Shown here one piece after another: positions 25,984-34,887 of a DNA stretch of 64,000 bases. Each line of letters begins with the position of its first letter. The first letter of the stretch is position 1. The translations under genes were made by a program, and so were the position numbers. This stretch comes from Pseudomaricurvus sp050633365 (GTDB taxonomy: Bacteria > Pseudomonadota > Gammaproteobacteria > Pseudomonadales > Cellvibrionaceae): the NCBI GenBank assembly GCA_050633365.1, contig JBOEGJ010000042.1, forward strand, positions 1-64,000, given 5' to 3'. The notes under the pieces are model-generated. The model searched no databases and had not been told where the DNA came from. It saw only the letters and a program-made list of their open reading frames with translations.

Positions 25984-28734
25984 ATGATCCACATAAATCT
26001 AAAATCGCTGGTCGATAAAATGACGGTCAGTATGCGAGACTCCCTCGAAGGCGCTGCCGGAATATGTCTAGCCCATACCCAATACAATGTAGAGATCGAG
26101 CACTGGCTGTTAAAACTGCTCGACTCGGGCGATACCGACCTACTAGCCTTGCTAGAAAAACACGAAGTCAATGCCGCGGAGCTGGCTAAGCAGCTGGCAC
26201 AGGCTATTGCTCGCTTTAAGACCGGCAGCAGCCGCCCAGCAGCACTGTCCCCTACTATTGTCGAAGCCAGCAAAAATGCCTGGATGCTCGCCTCAGTAGA
26301 CTACGGTCAGGGCGCAATCAGTTCCGGTCATCTATTGGCGGCCTTATTACTCAACGATCAATCTCGCCTACCGCTGTTACAAAGCTGCAAAGAGCTCGAA
26401 GCCATTGCTCCTGAATCACTGCGAGAAACCGCAAAAGCGATTTTCGGCAGTACCGGTGAGTCGCAGAGCGCCGTAAACGCATCCTTTGAAGCCGTAGGCG
26501 ACGCCGCCAAAGTCTCGGCCAGTAAGACACCATCTCTGGACAAGTACACCATCAATCTCACCCAGCGCGCGCAGAGCGGTGAAATCGATCCGGTACTGGG
26601 ACGCGATGAAGAAATTCGCCAATGTATCGACATTCTCACTCGGCGCCGTCAGAACAACCCCATCATGACCGGTGAAGCCGGCGTCGGTAAAACCGCAGTG
26701 GTCGAGGGTTTTGCCCTTCGTATTGCCAAGGGCGATGTGCCTGATCCGCTCAAAGGCGTGCAACTTCGAACCCTCGATCTGGGACTGCTTCAGGCTGGAG
26801 CCAGCGTAAAAGGTGAATTCGAAAACCGCTTAAAATCGGTGATTGAAGAAGTACGAGCGTCACTGATTCCAATCATTTTGTTTATCGATGAAGCTCACAC
26901 GATGATTGGCGCTGGAGGCAAAGAAGGACAAGGCGATGCGGCAAATCTACTCAAACCAGCACTGGCCCGTGGCGAATTACGAACCATTGCGGCCACAACT
27001 TGGGCCGAGTATAAAAAGTACTTTGAACGCGATCCGGCACTCACTCGTCGCTTTCAGGTGATCAAGGTCGAGGAGCCCGACGAAGACAAAGCCATCGACA
27101 TGATGCGCGGTATTGCCACCTCACTACAACTTCATCACAAGGTTCGAATTCTCGACGAGGCCATTGTCGCCTCGGTGAAACTATCACACCGATACATTCC
27201 CGGCCGCCAACTGCCCGACAAGTCGGTAAGCTTACTCGATACCGCCTGTGCCCGAGTTTCCTTGAGTCAATCATCGACTCCTGGTGCCATTGAGGATTGC
27301 CAGCGACGAATACAGCGTGCAGAGCACACAAAGGCCTCTCTAGTTCGCGAAAACGCCGCGACCGGAGACCATCAAGATCAACTGGAATCACTAGACGCAG
27401 AAATACTCGAAGCAAATACACTATTTGATAAGCTGACCGAACAACGACGCTGCGAACAAAACCTTATTGATCAAATACGAGACCTACGCCAGCACATCGA
27501 AGAGCAACTCATTAACTCTGAACAGAGCTCCGCCGAAGACAAAGAAGCCCAAAGGATGCAGCTGCGAGACCTGTCAGATCAACTCAAGAGCATTCAAGGC
27601 GAATCGCCACTTATGCAGCCTTACGTGGACGAGCAAGCTATTGCCGAAGTTATCGCCAACTGGACAGGAATCCCTGTGGGAAAAATGGTGAGCAACGAAA
27701 TTCTAGCGGTTCAGAACATTGCCTCGCGACTCGAGCAACGAGTCATCGGACAACCTCATGCCCTAGAAGCCGTCGCTCAAGCGGTCAGAACCTCGCGCGC
27801 AGGTCTCACCGATCCACGTAAACCGGTTGGGGTATTCTTGTTTTGTGGCACCAGCGGAGTGGGAAAAACCGAAACCGCTCTCGCCTTAGCTGAAGAACTT
27901 TTTGGCGGTGAACAGAACATCACCACCATCAATATGTCGGAATTCAAAGAGGAACATAAAGTTTCAATGCTGCTGGGATCGCCTCCTGGTTACGTAGGTT
28001 ATGGTGAGGGTGGCGTATTATCAGAAGCCGCGCGGCGTAAACCCTACTCTGTGATATTGCTCGACGAAATGGAGAAAGCGCATCCCGGTGTGCAAGATAT
28101 TTTTTACAACCTGTTCGACAAGGGCACTATCAAGGATGGTGAAGGGCGAGATATCGACTTTAAAAATACCGTAATCATCATGACCTCCAATGCCGGAGAA
28201 GATGCGATTCGAGCGATCATGGATCAAGTAGATGAAAAACCGGAACCCGACGTATTACTCGACAACATCAGACCGTATTTACTACAGAGCTTTAAACCAG
28301 CATTCTTGGGCCGAGCGAACGTGATTCCCTACTACCCGCTTGAAGATGACGATTTAATGAAGATCTGTGCGATCAACATGAATAAAATTCGCAAACGCGT
28401 GCAAACTCATTACAACGCCAGCTTTAGTTACCATGACGATGTATTGCTGCACATAGTCGCGCGCTGCCATGAGTCTGATACCGGCGCCCGAAATATCGAG
28501 AGCATCCTTAACAAATCTCTCTTGCCGTCTCTCGCCAGTGAATGCTTACAACAACTGGCCAACGAAGCGGTTATTTCCAGCGTTGAAGTACAAGTGGATG
28601 ATGACGGTGACTTCAAATTTTCAATCACCACCGACAAGAGTGTTGAGCAGCCAGCTCCATCAGCGCAAGAAAAACGCGAGTCGATTGCGGATACAGAGCG
28701 TGAAAGCACTGAAAAGGACGAGTCACCTGCCTAA
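25984..28734 (+). CDS. clpV: T6SS sheath-recycling AAA+ ATPase TssH (ClpV)
   Basis: ClpV disassembles contracted TssBC sheaths. The start is taken at ATG 25984, with AGGA 8 bases upstream; GTG at 25978 is possible. The 916 residues contain an N-terminal Clp-N domain (about 10-155), a first AAA+ module with Walker A GEAGVGKTA (about 230-238) and FIDEAHTMIGAGG, a middle coiled coil, and a second module with GTSGVGKTE near 622 and LLDEMEKAHP. The variable N-terminal helix that binds TssC is present. The C-terminal 30 residues are a charged Glu/Ser/Lys tail. It ends the T6SS cluster, just before a bidirectional terminator. Confidence 0.95.
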   Translation: MIHINLKSLVDKMTVSMRDSLEGAAGICLAHTQYNVEIEHWLLKLLDSGDTDLLALLEKHEVNAAELAKQLAQAIARFKTGSSRPAALSPTIVEASKNAWMLASVDYGQGAISSGHLLAALLLNDQSRLPLLQSCKELEAIAPESLRETAKAIFGSTGESQSAVNASFEAVGDAAKVSASKTPSLDKYTINLTQRAQSGEIDPVLGRDEEIRQCIDILTRRRQNNPIMTGEAGVGKTAVVEGFALRIAKGDVPDPLKGVQLRTLDLGLLQAGASVKGEFENRLKSVIEEVRASLIPIILFIDEAHTMIGAGGKEGQGDAANLLKPALARGELRTIAATTWAEYKKYFERDPALTRRFQVIKVEEPDEDKAIDMMRGIATSLQLHHKVRILDEAIVASVKLSHRYIPGRQLPDKSVSLLDTACARVSLSQSSTPGAIEDCQRRIQRAEHTKASLVRENAATGDHQDQLESLDAEILEANTLFDKLTEQRRCEQNLIDQIRDLRQHIEEQLINSEQSSAEDKEAQRMQLRDLSDQLKSIQGESPLMQPYVDEQAIAEVIANWTGIPVGKMVSNEILAVQNIASRLEQRVIGQPHALEAVAQAVRTSRAGLTDPRKPVGVFLFCGTSGVGKTETALALAEELFGGEQNITTINMSEFKEEHKVSMLLGSPPGYVGYGEGGVLSEAARRKPYSVILLDEMEKAHPGVQDIFYNLFDKGTIKDGEGRDIDFKNTVIIMTSNAGEDAIRAIMDQVDEKPEPDVLLDNIRPYLLQSFKPAFLGRANVIPYYPLEDDDLMKICAINMNKIRKRVQTHYNASFSYHDDVLLHIVARCHESDTGARNIESILNKSLLPSLASECLQQLANEAVISSVEVQVDDDGDFKFSITTDKSVEQPAPSAQEKRESIADTERESTEKDESPA

Positions 28735-28759
28735 GCAACACCGAACAATAGGCGAAAAT

Positions 28760-28788
28760 AAAAGGCGCTTTATAAGCGCCTTTTATTT
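28760..28788. terminator. Bidirectional intrinsic terminator between clpV and sthA
   Basis: AAAAGGCGCTT (28760-28770) and AAGCGCCTTTT (28774-28784) form a perfect 11-bp stem with a 3-base loop. T-rich sequence follows on both strands, so it can end both the rightward T6SS transcript and the leftward nqr-sthA transcript. Confidence 0.88.
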
Positions 28789-28830
28789 ACATAATTGTCA
28801 CTCACGCAACAAGAATAAGTGTGTGAAGAA

Positions 28831-30228
28831 TTACAAACCGTTTATACGATTTAGCCCTTCCAGTGCGGCGATACGATAGGCCTCGGCCATGGTTGGGTAG
28901 TTAAACGTGTTCTTCACGAAGAACTTAATGCTATTGCCCTCACCTGGCTGGCTCATAATCGCCTGGCCGATATGGATAATTTCCGCAGCTTCGGCGCCAA
29001 AACAATGAATGCCCAGTATTTCAAGGGTATCGATACGAAACAGCAGTTTGAGCATGCCAACGTCTTCACCACTGATCTGAGCTCTTGCGGTGTTTTTGAA
29101 AAATGCTCGTCCCACCTCGTAAGGAACCTTGGCATCGGTCAACTCTCTTTCGGTTTTTCCGATCGAGCTAATTTCTGGCAAGGTATAAATTCCCGTCGGA
29201 GCATCAGAGACAAACCTAACGGTTAAACCACATATTCCTCGAGCACAGGCTCGCCCTTGATCAAACGAAGCACTTGCCAAACTCGGCCAACCAATCACGT
29301 CACCTGCCGCATAGACGTCCTCGACACTAGTCTCATAGCGTTCCGAAACATCCAATTGACCGCGATGATTTGCCTCCAAGCCAATCGCGTCTAAATCGAG
29401 CTTATCGGTATTGCCCGTGCGACCGTTACACCAAAGTAACGCATCGGCACGTAGGCGCTTTCCGGACTGTAGATGCATGGTAACGCTTTTGCCATCGGCT
29501 TCGACCGATTCGTACTCTTCGCAGTGACGCACGGTGACACCACCATCGCGCAAGTGATAACTCAAGGCATCGGAGATTTCATCGTCCAAAAATGACAACA
29601 GTTGCTCTCGGCTATTAATCAAATCAACTTTAACGCCCAGGCCTGCAAAAATAGAGGCGTACTCACAGCCAATAACACCGGCCCCGTAGATAATCATAGT
29701 TCGGGGCGTGTGTTGCATCGTAAGGATGGTGTCGCTGTCATAGACTCGCGGGTGATGAAAATTAACATTCTCAGGTCGATAGGGGCGAGAGCCTGTCGCG
29801 ATCAGAACATGCTTAGCATTGATAAACTCTTTGGCACCATCCTCTAACAGGATTTGAATTCTTTTGGAATTCACGAAGGACGCTTCGCCAACGTGAACAT
29901 CAACGCGATTGCGCGCATAAAAAGTGGTGAGCATTTCGACTTGCTGAGGTATCACCTTGCTGGCTGCCGCTAAAACCTTGGGAAATGAGACCCACTTCGG
30001 ATCACCAATTGCACGAAACAAGGTATGAGTATTGTAACGAATCACCTGTTTAACCGCGTGACGTAGTGATTTTGACGGGATAGTACCTAGATGCGCACAA
30101 TTGCCCCCTACCGCATCTCGGCGCTCAACAATGGCCACCTTCATACCAGATTTGGCCGCCGCCATGGCCGCCCCTTCACCCGCTGGTCCTGAACCGATTA
30201 CCAGTAAATCATAGGTGTATTCAGCCAT
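28831..30228 (-). CDS. sthA: Soluble pyridine nucleotide transhydrogenase SthA
   Basis: SthA moves hydride between NADPH and NAD+ in the cytoplasm. The 465 residues show an FAD-binding GSGPAGEGAA near residue 12, GTIPSKSLRHAVKQ near 47, an NAD(P)-binding GAGVIGCEYASIF near 180, the FAD-binding GDVIGWPSLASASFDQGR, and the C-terminal dimerisation segment CFGAEAAEIIHIGQA. The paired redox cysteines of related disulfide reductases are absent (the motif reads GGNCAHLGTIPS), as expected for SthA. It lies 28 bases after nqrM in the same direction, so it may be the last gene of the nqr operon. Confidence 0.95.
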   Translation of the reverse strand: MAEYTYDLLVIGSGPAGEGAAMAAAKSGMKVAIVERRDAVGGNCAHLGTIPSKSLRHAVKQVIRYNTHTLFRAIGDPKWVSFPKVLAAASKVIPQQVEMLTTFYARNRVDVHVGEASFVNSKRIQILLEDGAKEFINAKHVLIATGSRPYRPENVNFHHPRVYDSDTILTMQHTPRTMIIYGAGVIGCEYASIFAGLGVKVDLINSREQLLSFLDDEISDALSYHLRDGGVTVRHCEEYESVEADGKSVTMHLQSGKRLRADALLWCNGRTGNTDKLDLDAIGLEANHRGQLDVSERYETSVEDVYAAGDVIGWPSLASASFDQGRACARGICGLTVRFVSDAPTGIYTLPEISSIGKTERELTDAKVPYEVGRAFFKNTARAQISGEDVGMLKLLFRIDTLEILGIHCFGAEAAEIIHIGQAIMSQPGEGNSIKFFVKNTFNYPTMAEAYRIAALEGLNRINGL

Positions 30229-30256
30229 TGTTTTCGTTACTCCCTCAGAAAATAGT

Positions 30257-30493
30257 TTATTTTTTGCTAGCGTCGTAGGATAGGTTCGAAGGCGCGGGCA
30301 AGCGCTTCATTTGCTCTTCTTCGCACTTGTTGGGATCACCACCACAAAGATCACAGATGTAGTCTTCTTCGCCTAACGCCGCACCAACTCCGCCACAGGA
30401 TCCTTTCAATGGTTTGCGCCCCATAATGACGCCCACCGACATAGCGACGATGAATAACAACAGAACCACCAAAGTTAATAGAAATGTTTGCAT
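30257..30493 (-). CDS. nqrM: Na+-NQR maturation protein NqrM
   Basis: NqrM is a small membrane protein needed to mature Na+-translocating NADH:quinone reductase, probably delivering iron for the site between NqrD and NqrE. The start is the ATG at 30493, preceded by GGAAGGAG; the product is 78 residues. One N-terminal membrane helix (about 3-24) is followed by four cysteines at 33, 47, 50 and 57 in the pattern GSCGG, CDLCGG, KCEEE. It lies 13 bases after apbE, the usual place. Confidence 0.92.
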   Translation of the reverse strand: MQTFLLTLVVLLLFIVAMSVGVIMGRKPLKGSCGGVGAALGEEDYICDLCGGDPNKCEEEQMKRLPAPSNLSYDASKK

Positions 30494-30506
30494 AAATACT
30501 CCTTCC

Positions 30507-31598
30507 CTAGGGCGCGACAACAGCCGACGACAAATAGGGTTTGAATGCATCGGAAGCCAATTCAGAAAAACCGGACTCCGTCTTAATAATAAATAAAGCA
30601 GCAATACCTTTGCTATTAGCCAATGGTCTAGCCTGCTCCACACCCATCACATTAAACGCTGTCGCCAAGGCATCAGCCATGGCGGCTGATGAATGCAACA
30701 CCGTCACTGACGCCAGATTATGAACAATTGGGCGACCCGTACGCGGATCAATAGTATGACTGTAGCGCTCACCATCTTGTTCAAAGTAATTGCGATAATC
30801 ACCAGAGGTTGCCATTGCAATATCAGTCAGCGCTATCGCCTTATACACTTGCTGGCTAAGACTGTCTTGTGGGCGTTCAACGGCAACCGTCCACACCTTT
30901 CCCTTAGCATTGCGGCCGCGGAGCCTAATTTCACCGCCAATTTCGAGCAAATAGTTCGTAATACCGTGCTGCTCTACCACGGACGCTACTCGATCGACAC
31001 CGTAGCCTTTCGCCACAGCACTGAAATCTAAATCCACCGCTGCGGTGCGCATTAACTTATGCTGCTCGGTATCGAGTCGCAGATGCTCAAAACCAATACG
31101 ACTGAGTGCGTCGTCGACCGCCTTGGAGGCGGGTACTTGATCAAGGCTTTCGCTAGGACCAAAGCCCCACAAATCGATCAGCGGTCTCAGTGTGACATCG
31201 AAAGCCCCAGCCGACCAATCCGACACTGTCAAACTCACCGATAACACGTCTTCCATGGATGTTGAGATATCGAGCCATTCATTAATCGGACGTTGCTTTA
31301 GACGATTAATTTCCGAATCGGGTATATAGGTCGATACCTGCTGATTCAGCGCCTTTAGGACGCCATCAACTTCCGCCTGGAGTGCGCTGGGGTTATCAAT
31401 CTGCGTTTCACTCACCAAAGTAAGATTGTAAGTCGTCCCCATGGTTGCACCAGTGAGTCGCACACTGTGCACGCTCGACTCTTGAGTGCACCCCGAGAGC
31501 GCGACTAAAGCTATTAGGCAAAACCAAAACGAGGCCAGCAATGCTGACCTCGTTTTGAGGGTCTGACTTTTACAACAAGTCATATCCAAATGCATCAT
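30507..31598 (-). CDS. apbE: FAD:protein FMN transferase (ApbE), lipoprotein
   Basis: ApbE attaches FMN through a phosphoester bond to threonines of NqrB and NqrC. The 363-residue precursor has a signal peptide ending in lipobox LSGC (Cys37), so it is a periplasm-facing lipoprotein. Family landmarks are GATMGTTYNL near residue 50, LIDLWGFGPS, VDFSAVAKGYGVD (read here as VDLDFSAVAKGYGVD) and the metal/FAD-binding HTIDPRTGRPI. The start is uncertain among ATGs at 31598, 31595 and 31583. The gene begins 3 bases after nqrF. Confidence 0.94.
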   Translation of the reverse strand: MMHLDMTCCKSQTLKTRSALLASFWFCLIALVALSGCTQESSVHSVRLTGATMGTTYNLTLVSETQIDNPSALQAEVDGVLKALNQQVSTYIPDSEINRLKQRPINEWLDISTSMEDVLSVSLTVSDWSAGAFDVTLRPLIDLWGFGPSESLDQVPASKAVDDALSRIGFEHLRLDTEQHKLMRTAAVDLDFSAVAKGYGVDRVASVVEQHGITNYLLEIGGEIRLRGRNAKGKVWTVAVERPQDSLSQQVYKAIALTDIAMATSGDYRNYFEQDGERYSHTIDPRTGRPIVHNLASVTVLHSSAAMADALATAFNVMGVEQARPLANSKGIAALFIIKTESGFSELASDAFKPYLSSAVVAP

Positions 31599-31601
31599 CG
31601 A

Positions 31602-32825
31602 TTAGCCGCCGAAGTCATCCAAGAGGATGTTTTCATCTTCAACACCTAGATCTTTCAACATTTTAACAACCGCGGCGTTCATCATTGGAGGCCCACACAT
31701 GTAGTACTCACAATCTTCTGGCGCTGGATGATCCTTCAGATACTCATCATAGAGCACATTATGGATAAAGCCGGTCATACCAGTCCAGTTGTCTTCTGGC
31801 TGCGGATCTGAAAGTGCTACGTGCCAATTGAAGTTTTCATTCTCGTTGGCAAGCATGTCATATTCGTCTTGATAGAACATTTCACGCATGGAACGAGCAC
31901 CGTACCAGAACGACATCTTACGATCAGAGTTCAAGCGCTTAAGTTGATCAAAGATGTGTGAACGCATGGGCGCCATACCCGCACCACCGCCGATGAATAC
32001 CATTTCGGCATCGGTGTCTTTTGCGAAGAACTCACCAAAGGGTCCGTATACGGTAATTTTGTCACCTGGCTTCAAATTAAAGACAAACGATGACATCTGA
32101 CCGGCAGGAATACCTTGAGAACCCGGAGGTGGCGTTGCAATACGAATATTGAACTTAACCACACCCTTTTCTTCTGGGTAGTTCGCCATGGAATAAGCGC
32201 GGATAACCGGCTCGTCCACTTTGGATTCAACGTTAAAGAAGCCAAAGCGTTCCCAGTCACCACGATACTCTTCATCGATATCGAAGTTCGAGTATTTAAC
32301 ATGGTGCGCAGGTGCTTCCAACTGAACATAACCGCCAGCACGAAAATCTACGTTTTCACCCTCTGGCAATTTGAGCGTGAGCTCCTTAATGAAGGTTGCA
32401 ACGTTTGGATTTGATTCAACAGTACATTCCCACTGCTTAACACCAAATACGTCTTCTTCTACGTGAATTGTCATGTTCTCTTTAACAGGAACCTGACAAG
32501 ACAAACGCCAGCCTTCAGCGGCATCGCGTTTGGTGAAGTGAGACTCTTCGGTGGGCAGCATTGAGCCACCACCAGAGTTCACTACACACTTACACTGGGC
32601 GCAGCTACCGCCACCACCACAAGCCGATGGCAGGAATAAACCGCCTTCAGCTAGAGTTTGAAGCAGCTTACCGCCAGCCGGTACGGTGAGAGTTTTCTCG
32701 CCGTTAATTTCAATATTGACGTCACCACTGTTAACCAGCTTTGCACGTGCACTGAGGATCACGACCACCAGCGCAAGTACGATGCCGGTAAACATGGCGA
32801 CACCTGATACGATTGTAATATCCAT
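31602..32825 (-). CDS. nqrF: Na+-NQR subunit F (NADH dehydrogenase subunit)
   Basis: NqrF takes electrons from NADH and passes them from FAD through a 2Fe-2S cluster into the complex. The 407 residues include one N-terminal membrane helix (about 3-26), a ferredoxin domain with cluster cysteines 69, 75, 78 and 110 (CGGGGSCAQC...), the FAD-binding RAYSMANYP, and a C-terminal NADH-binding domain (FIGGGAGMAPMRS, MCGPPMM). The chain ends DDFGG, as in other NqrF proteins. All key residues are present. Confidence 0.97.
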   Translation of the reverse strand: MDITIVSGVAMFTGIVLALVVVILSARAKLVNSGDVNIEINGEKTLTVPAGGKLLQTLAEGGLFLPSACGGGGSCAQCKCVVNSGGGSMLPTEESHFTKRDAAEGWRLSCQVPVKENMTIHVEEDVFGVKQWECTVESNPNVATFIKELTLKLPEGENVDFRAGGYVQLEAPAHHVKYSNFDIDEEYRGDWERFGFFNVESKVDEPVIRAYSMANYPEEKGVVKFNIRIATPPPGSQGIPAGQMSSFVFNLKPGDKITVYGPFGEFFAKDTDAEMVFIGGGAGMAPMRSHIFDQLKRLNSDRKMSFWYGARSMREMFYQDEYDMLANENENFNWHVALSDPQPEDNWTGMTGFIHNVLYDEYLKDHPAPEDCEYYMCGPPMMNAAVVKMLKDLGVEDENILLDDFGG

Positions 32826-32845
32826 ACTTCGTAATACCTCGCTGA

Positions 32846-33460
32846 TTACAGATCAATGCCGCCGAACGACATAAAGCCTAGAGACATGAGCCCCACAGTA
32901 ATGAAGGTGATACCCAGACCGCGCAAGCCATCGGGAACATCACTGTACTTCATTTTCTCGCGAATACCCGCCAATGCGGTGATCGCCAGCGCCCAACCGA
33001 CACCAGAACCGATACCGAACACAGCAGACTCTGCAAGATCGTAGTCACGCTCAACCATGAACAATACCGCACCCATGATGGCGCAGTTCACAGTGATCAA
33101 TGGCAAGAACACACCCAAGGCGTTATACAGCGCAGGCACATACTTATCGAGCAACATTTCCAAGATCTGGACCATTGCGGCGATAACACCGATGTAGGTA
33201 ATCAGACCCAAGAAACTCAGATCAACTTCGGCAAACTCTGGACTCAACCAAACCAAGGCACCGTCTGCCAAGAGATAGGTATAAAGCAGGTTGTTAACCG
33301 GTACAGTAATACCCAGTACAACAACAACGGCAATACCTAAACCAAAGGCCGCTTCGACTTTCTTGGAGATTGCCAAGAAAGTACACATACCCAGGAAGAA
33401 TGCCAACGCCATGTTGTCGATGAAGATTGCCCGCACAAACAGGCTTAAATAATGTTCCAT
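32846..33460 (-). CDS. nqrE: Na+-NQR subunit E
   Basis: NqrE is a six-helix membrane subunit that forms, with NqrD, the inverted-repeat core binding an iron centre. The 204 residues begin EHYLSLFVRAIFIDNMALAFFLGMCTFLA, a conserved opening that contains the iron-ligand cysteine region, and include NCAIMGAVLFM in the second half. A GGAGG site precedes the start. It sits 3 bases after nqrD. Confidence 0.96.
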   Translation of the reverse strand: MEHYLSLFVRAIFIDNMALAFFLGMCTFLAISKKVEAAFGLGIAVVVVLGITVPVNNLLYTYLLADGALVWLSPEFAEVDLSFLGLITYIGVIAAMVQILEMLLDKYVPALYNALGVFLPLITVNCAIMGAVLFMVERDYDLAESAVFGIGSGVGWALAITALAGIREKMKYSDVPDGLRGLGITFITVGLMSLGFMSFGGIDL

Positions 33461-33463
33461 AGC

Positions 33464-34117
33464 TTAAGCCTCCTTCACAGTGTTAGGACAAATCTTGAAT
33501 TCTTCTTCTTCCACTTGATCAGGGAAGGCGGCACGAATGCCCCAGATGATCAAACCGATCAAGAAGAACGCACTTGGTGGCAGCAGCAACATACCGTTTG
33601 ATACGTACCAACCACCATCGGTTACCAATGGAAGAATTTCGTAGCCCAACAATTTGCCAGAACCAAATAACTCACGAATGGTACCCAGCGCAATCAAGAT
33701 AGCGCTGTAACCAAAGCCGTTACCGATACCATCCATGAAGCTGGCACCAGGGGGGTTCTTCATAGCAAACGCTTCAGCACGGCCCATGACGATACAGTTG
33801 GTGATAATCAGACCAACAAATACTGACAACTGCTTACTGATATCATAAGCCACAGCCTTCAATACCTGATCAACGACGATTACCAGAGAGGCAATAATCG
33901 TCATCTGAATAATGATACGAATGCTACCAGGAGCATGGTTTCGTACCAGTGACACAAACAGGTTAGAGAAAGCACAAACAACGGTCAGTGCAATACACAT
34001 AACCAATGTCACTTTCAGCGAGCTGGTCACAGCCAAGGCAGAACAAATTCCTAGAATTTGTAAAGCAATTGGGTTGTTTTCGAAAACGGGTTTAAGTAAA
34101 AGCTCTTTCATTTTCAT
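33464..34117 (-). CDS. nqrD: Na+-NQR subunit D
   Basis: NqrD is the paralogue of NqrE and its partner in the membrane core. Length is 217 residues with six predicted helices. NPIALQILGICSALAVTSSL and TNCIVMGRAEAFAMKN are typical, the cysteines lying in the two pseudo-symmetric half-repeats. The start at 34117 has GGGGAGG 7 bases upstream; a second ATG two codons later is less likely. The gene lies 2 bases after nqrC. Confidence 0.96.
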   Translation of the reverse strand: MKMKELLLKPVFENNPIALQILGICSALAVTSSLKVTLVMCIALTVVCAFSNLFVSLVRNHAPGSIRIIIQMTIIASLVIVVDQVLKAVAYDISKQLSVFVGLIITNCIVMGRAEAFAMKNPPGASFMDGIGNGFGYSAILIALGTIRELFGSGKLLGYEILPLVTDGGWYVSNGMLLLPPSAFFLIGLIIWGIRAAFPDQVEEEEFKICPNTVKEA

Positions 34118-34119
34118 GA

Positions 34120-34887
34120 TTATGCCTCCCCATTCTTCAGGTTATTGAGGAAACCAGCGTAGCCTTTATCGCCGAGCCAGAACTTAATCAAATTATCAAC
34201 ACCGCGCCCAGTCAAAGTAGCACCAGAAAGACCATCGATAGCGTGATCTGAATCTGGATTCGCTCGACCTTTAACAACGGTCAAACCAACATTGCCTTCG
34301 GCGTCGTAGGCTTTCTTGCCGGGAAACTGACCTTTCCACTTAGGATTATCAACTTCACCACCAAGACCTGGGGTTTCAGCGTGCTCGTAAAAACCCAGGC
34401 CAACCACGGTATTCAAGTCTGAACCCAAAGCTAAGAAGCCATAGAGTGTTGACCAAAGACCATAACCTTTGATTGGCAGGATTACAGTCTCGACACCGTT
34501 TTCGCTTTCAACCAAATAGACCTTAGCGACGTTGACTCGACGTGAAATCTTTGCAAGATCTTCAGCACCAGTCAGTTCAACCGAACGACCCGGAGCCTTA
34601 GACATCTTGCGCTGATCGTATTTCTCAACGCCTTCAGGGACTTCGGTGTATTTGCCCGTCTCGAGATCTACCAACTTGGTAGAAATCTGCTGAAACTGTT
34701 CCTCAACGCTAACGCCTTCTTTCAACAAGCCTGCGGCCGCCAAAATGTTGCGCTTAAAATCGAGCGATTTGTTCGCGACCTGTGCTGGCTTGAGCATAAC
34801 AGCAGCGGTAGAAACCACTACTGAACACACGATACACAGCGCCAGAGCGACACCAACCGTTTTTCCTATCGTATCGTTACTAGCCAC
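34120..34887 (-). CDS. nqrC: Na+-NQR subunit C (covalent FMN)
   Basis: NqrC carries a covalent FMN in its periplasmic domain. I place the start at a GTG at 34887 because CGGAGG lies 7 bases upstream and the product then opens ASNDTIGKTVGVALALCIV, as in other NqrC proteins (255 residues). One N-terminal membrane helix is followed by the FMN-binding domain. The flavinylation motif DGLSGATLTGRGV places the acceptor at Thr224, close to Thr225 of Vibrio. The start overlaps the nqrB stop by 8 bases. Confidence 0.95.
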   Translation of the reverse strand: MASNDTIGKTVGVALALCIVCSVVVSTAAVMLKPAQVANKSLDFKRNILAAAGLLKEGVSVEEQFQQISTKLVDLETGKYTEVPEGVEKYDQRKMSKAPGRSVELTGAEDLAKISRRVNVAKVYLVESENGVETVILPIKGYGLWSTLYGFLALGSDLNTVVGLGFYEHAETPGLGGEVDNPKWKGQFPGKKAYDAEGNVGLTVVKGRANPDSDHAIDGLSGATLTGRGVDNLIKFWLGDKGYAGFLNNLKNGEA

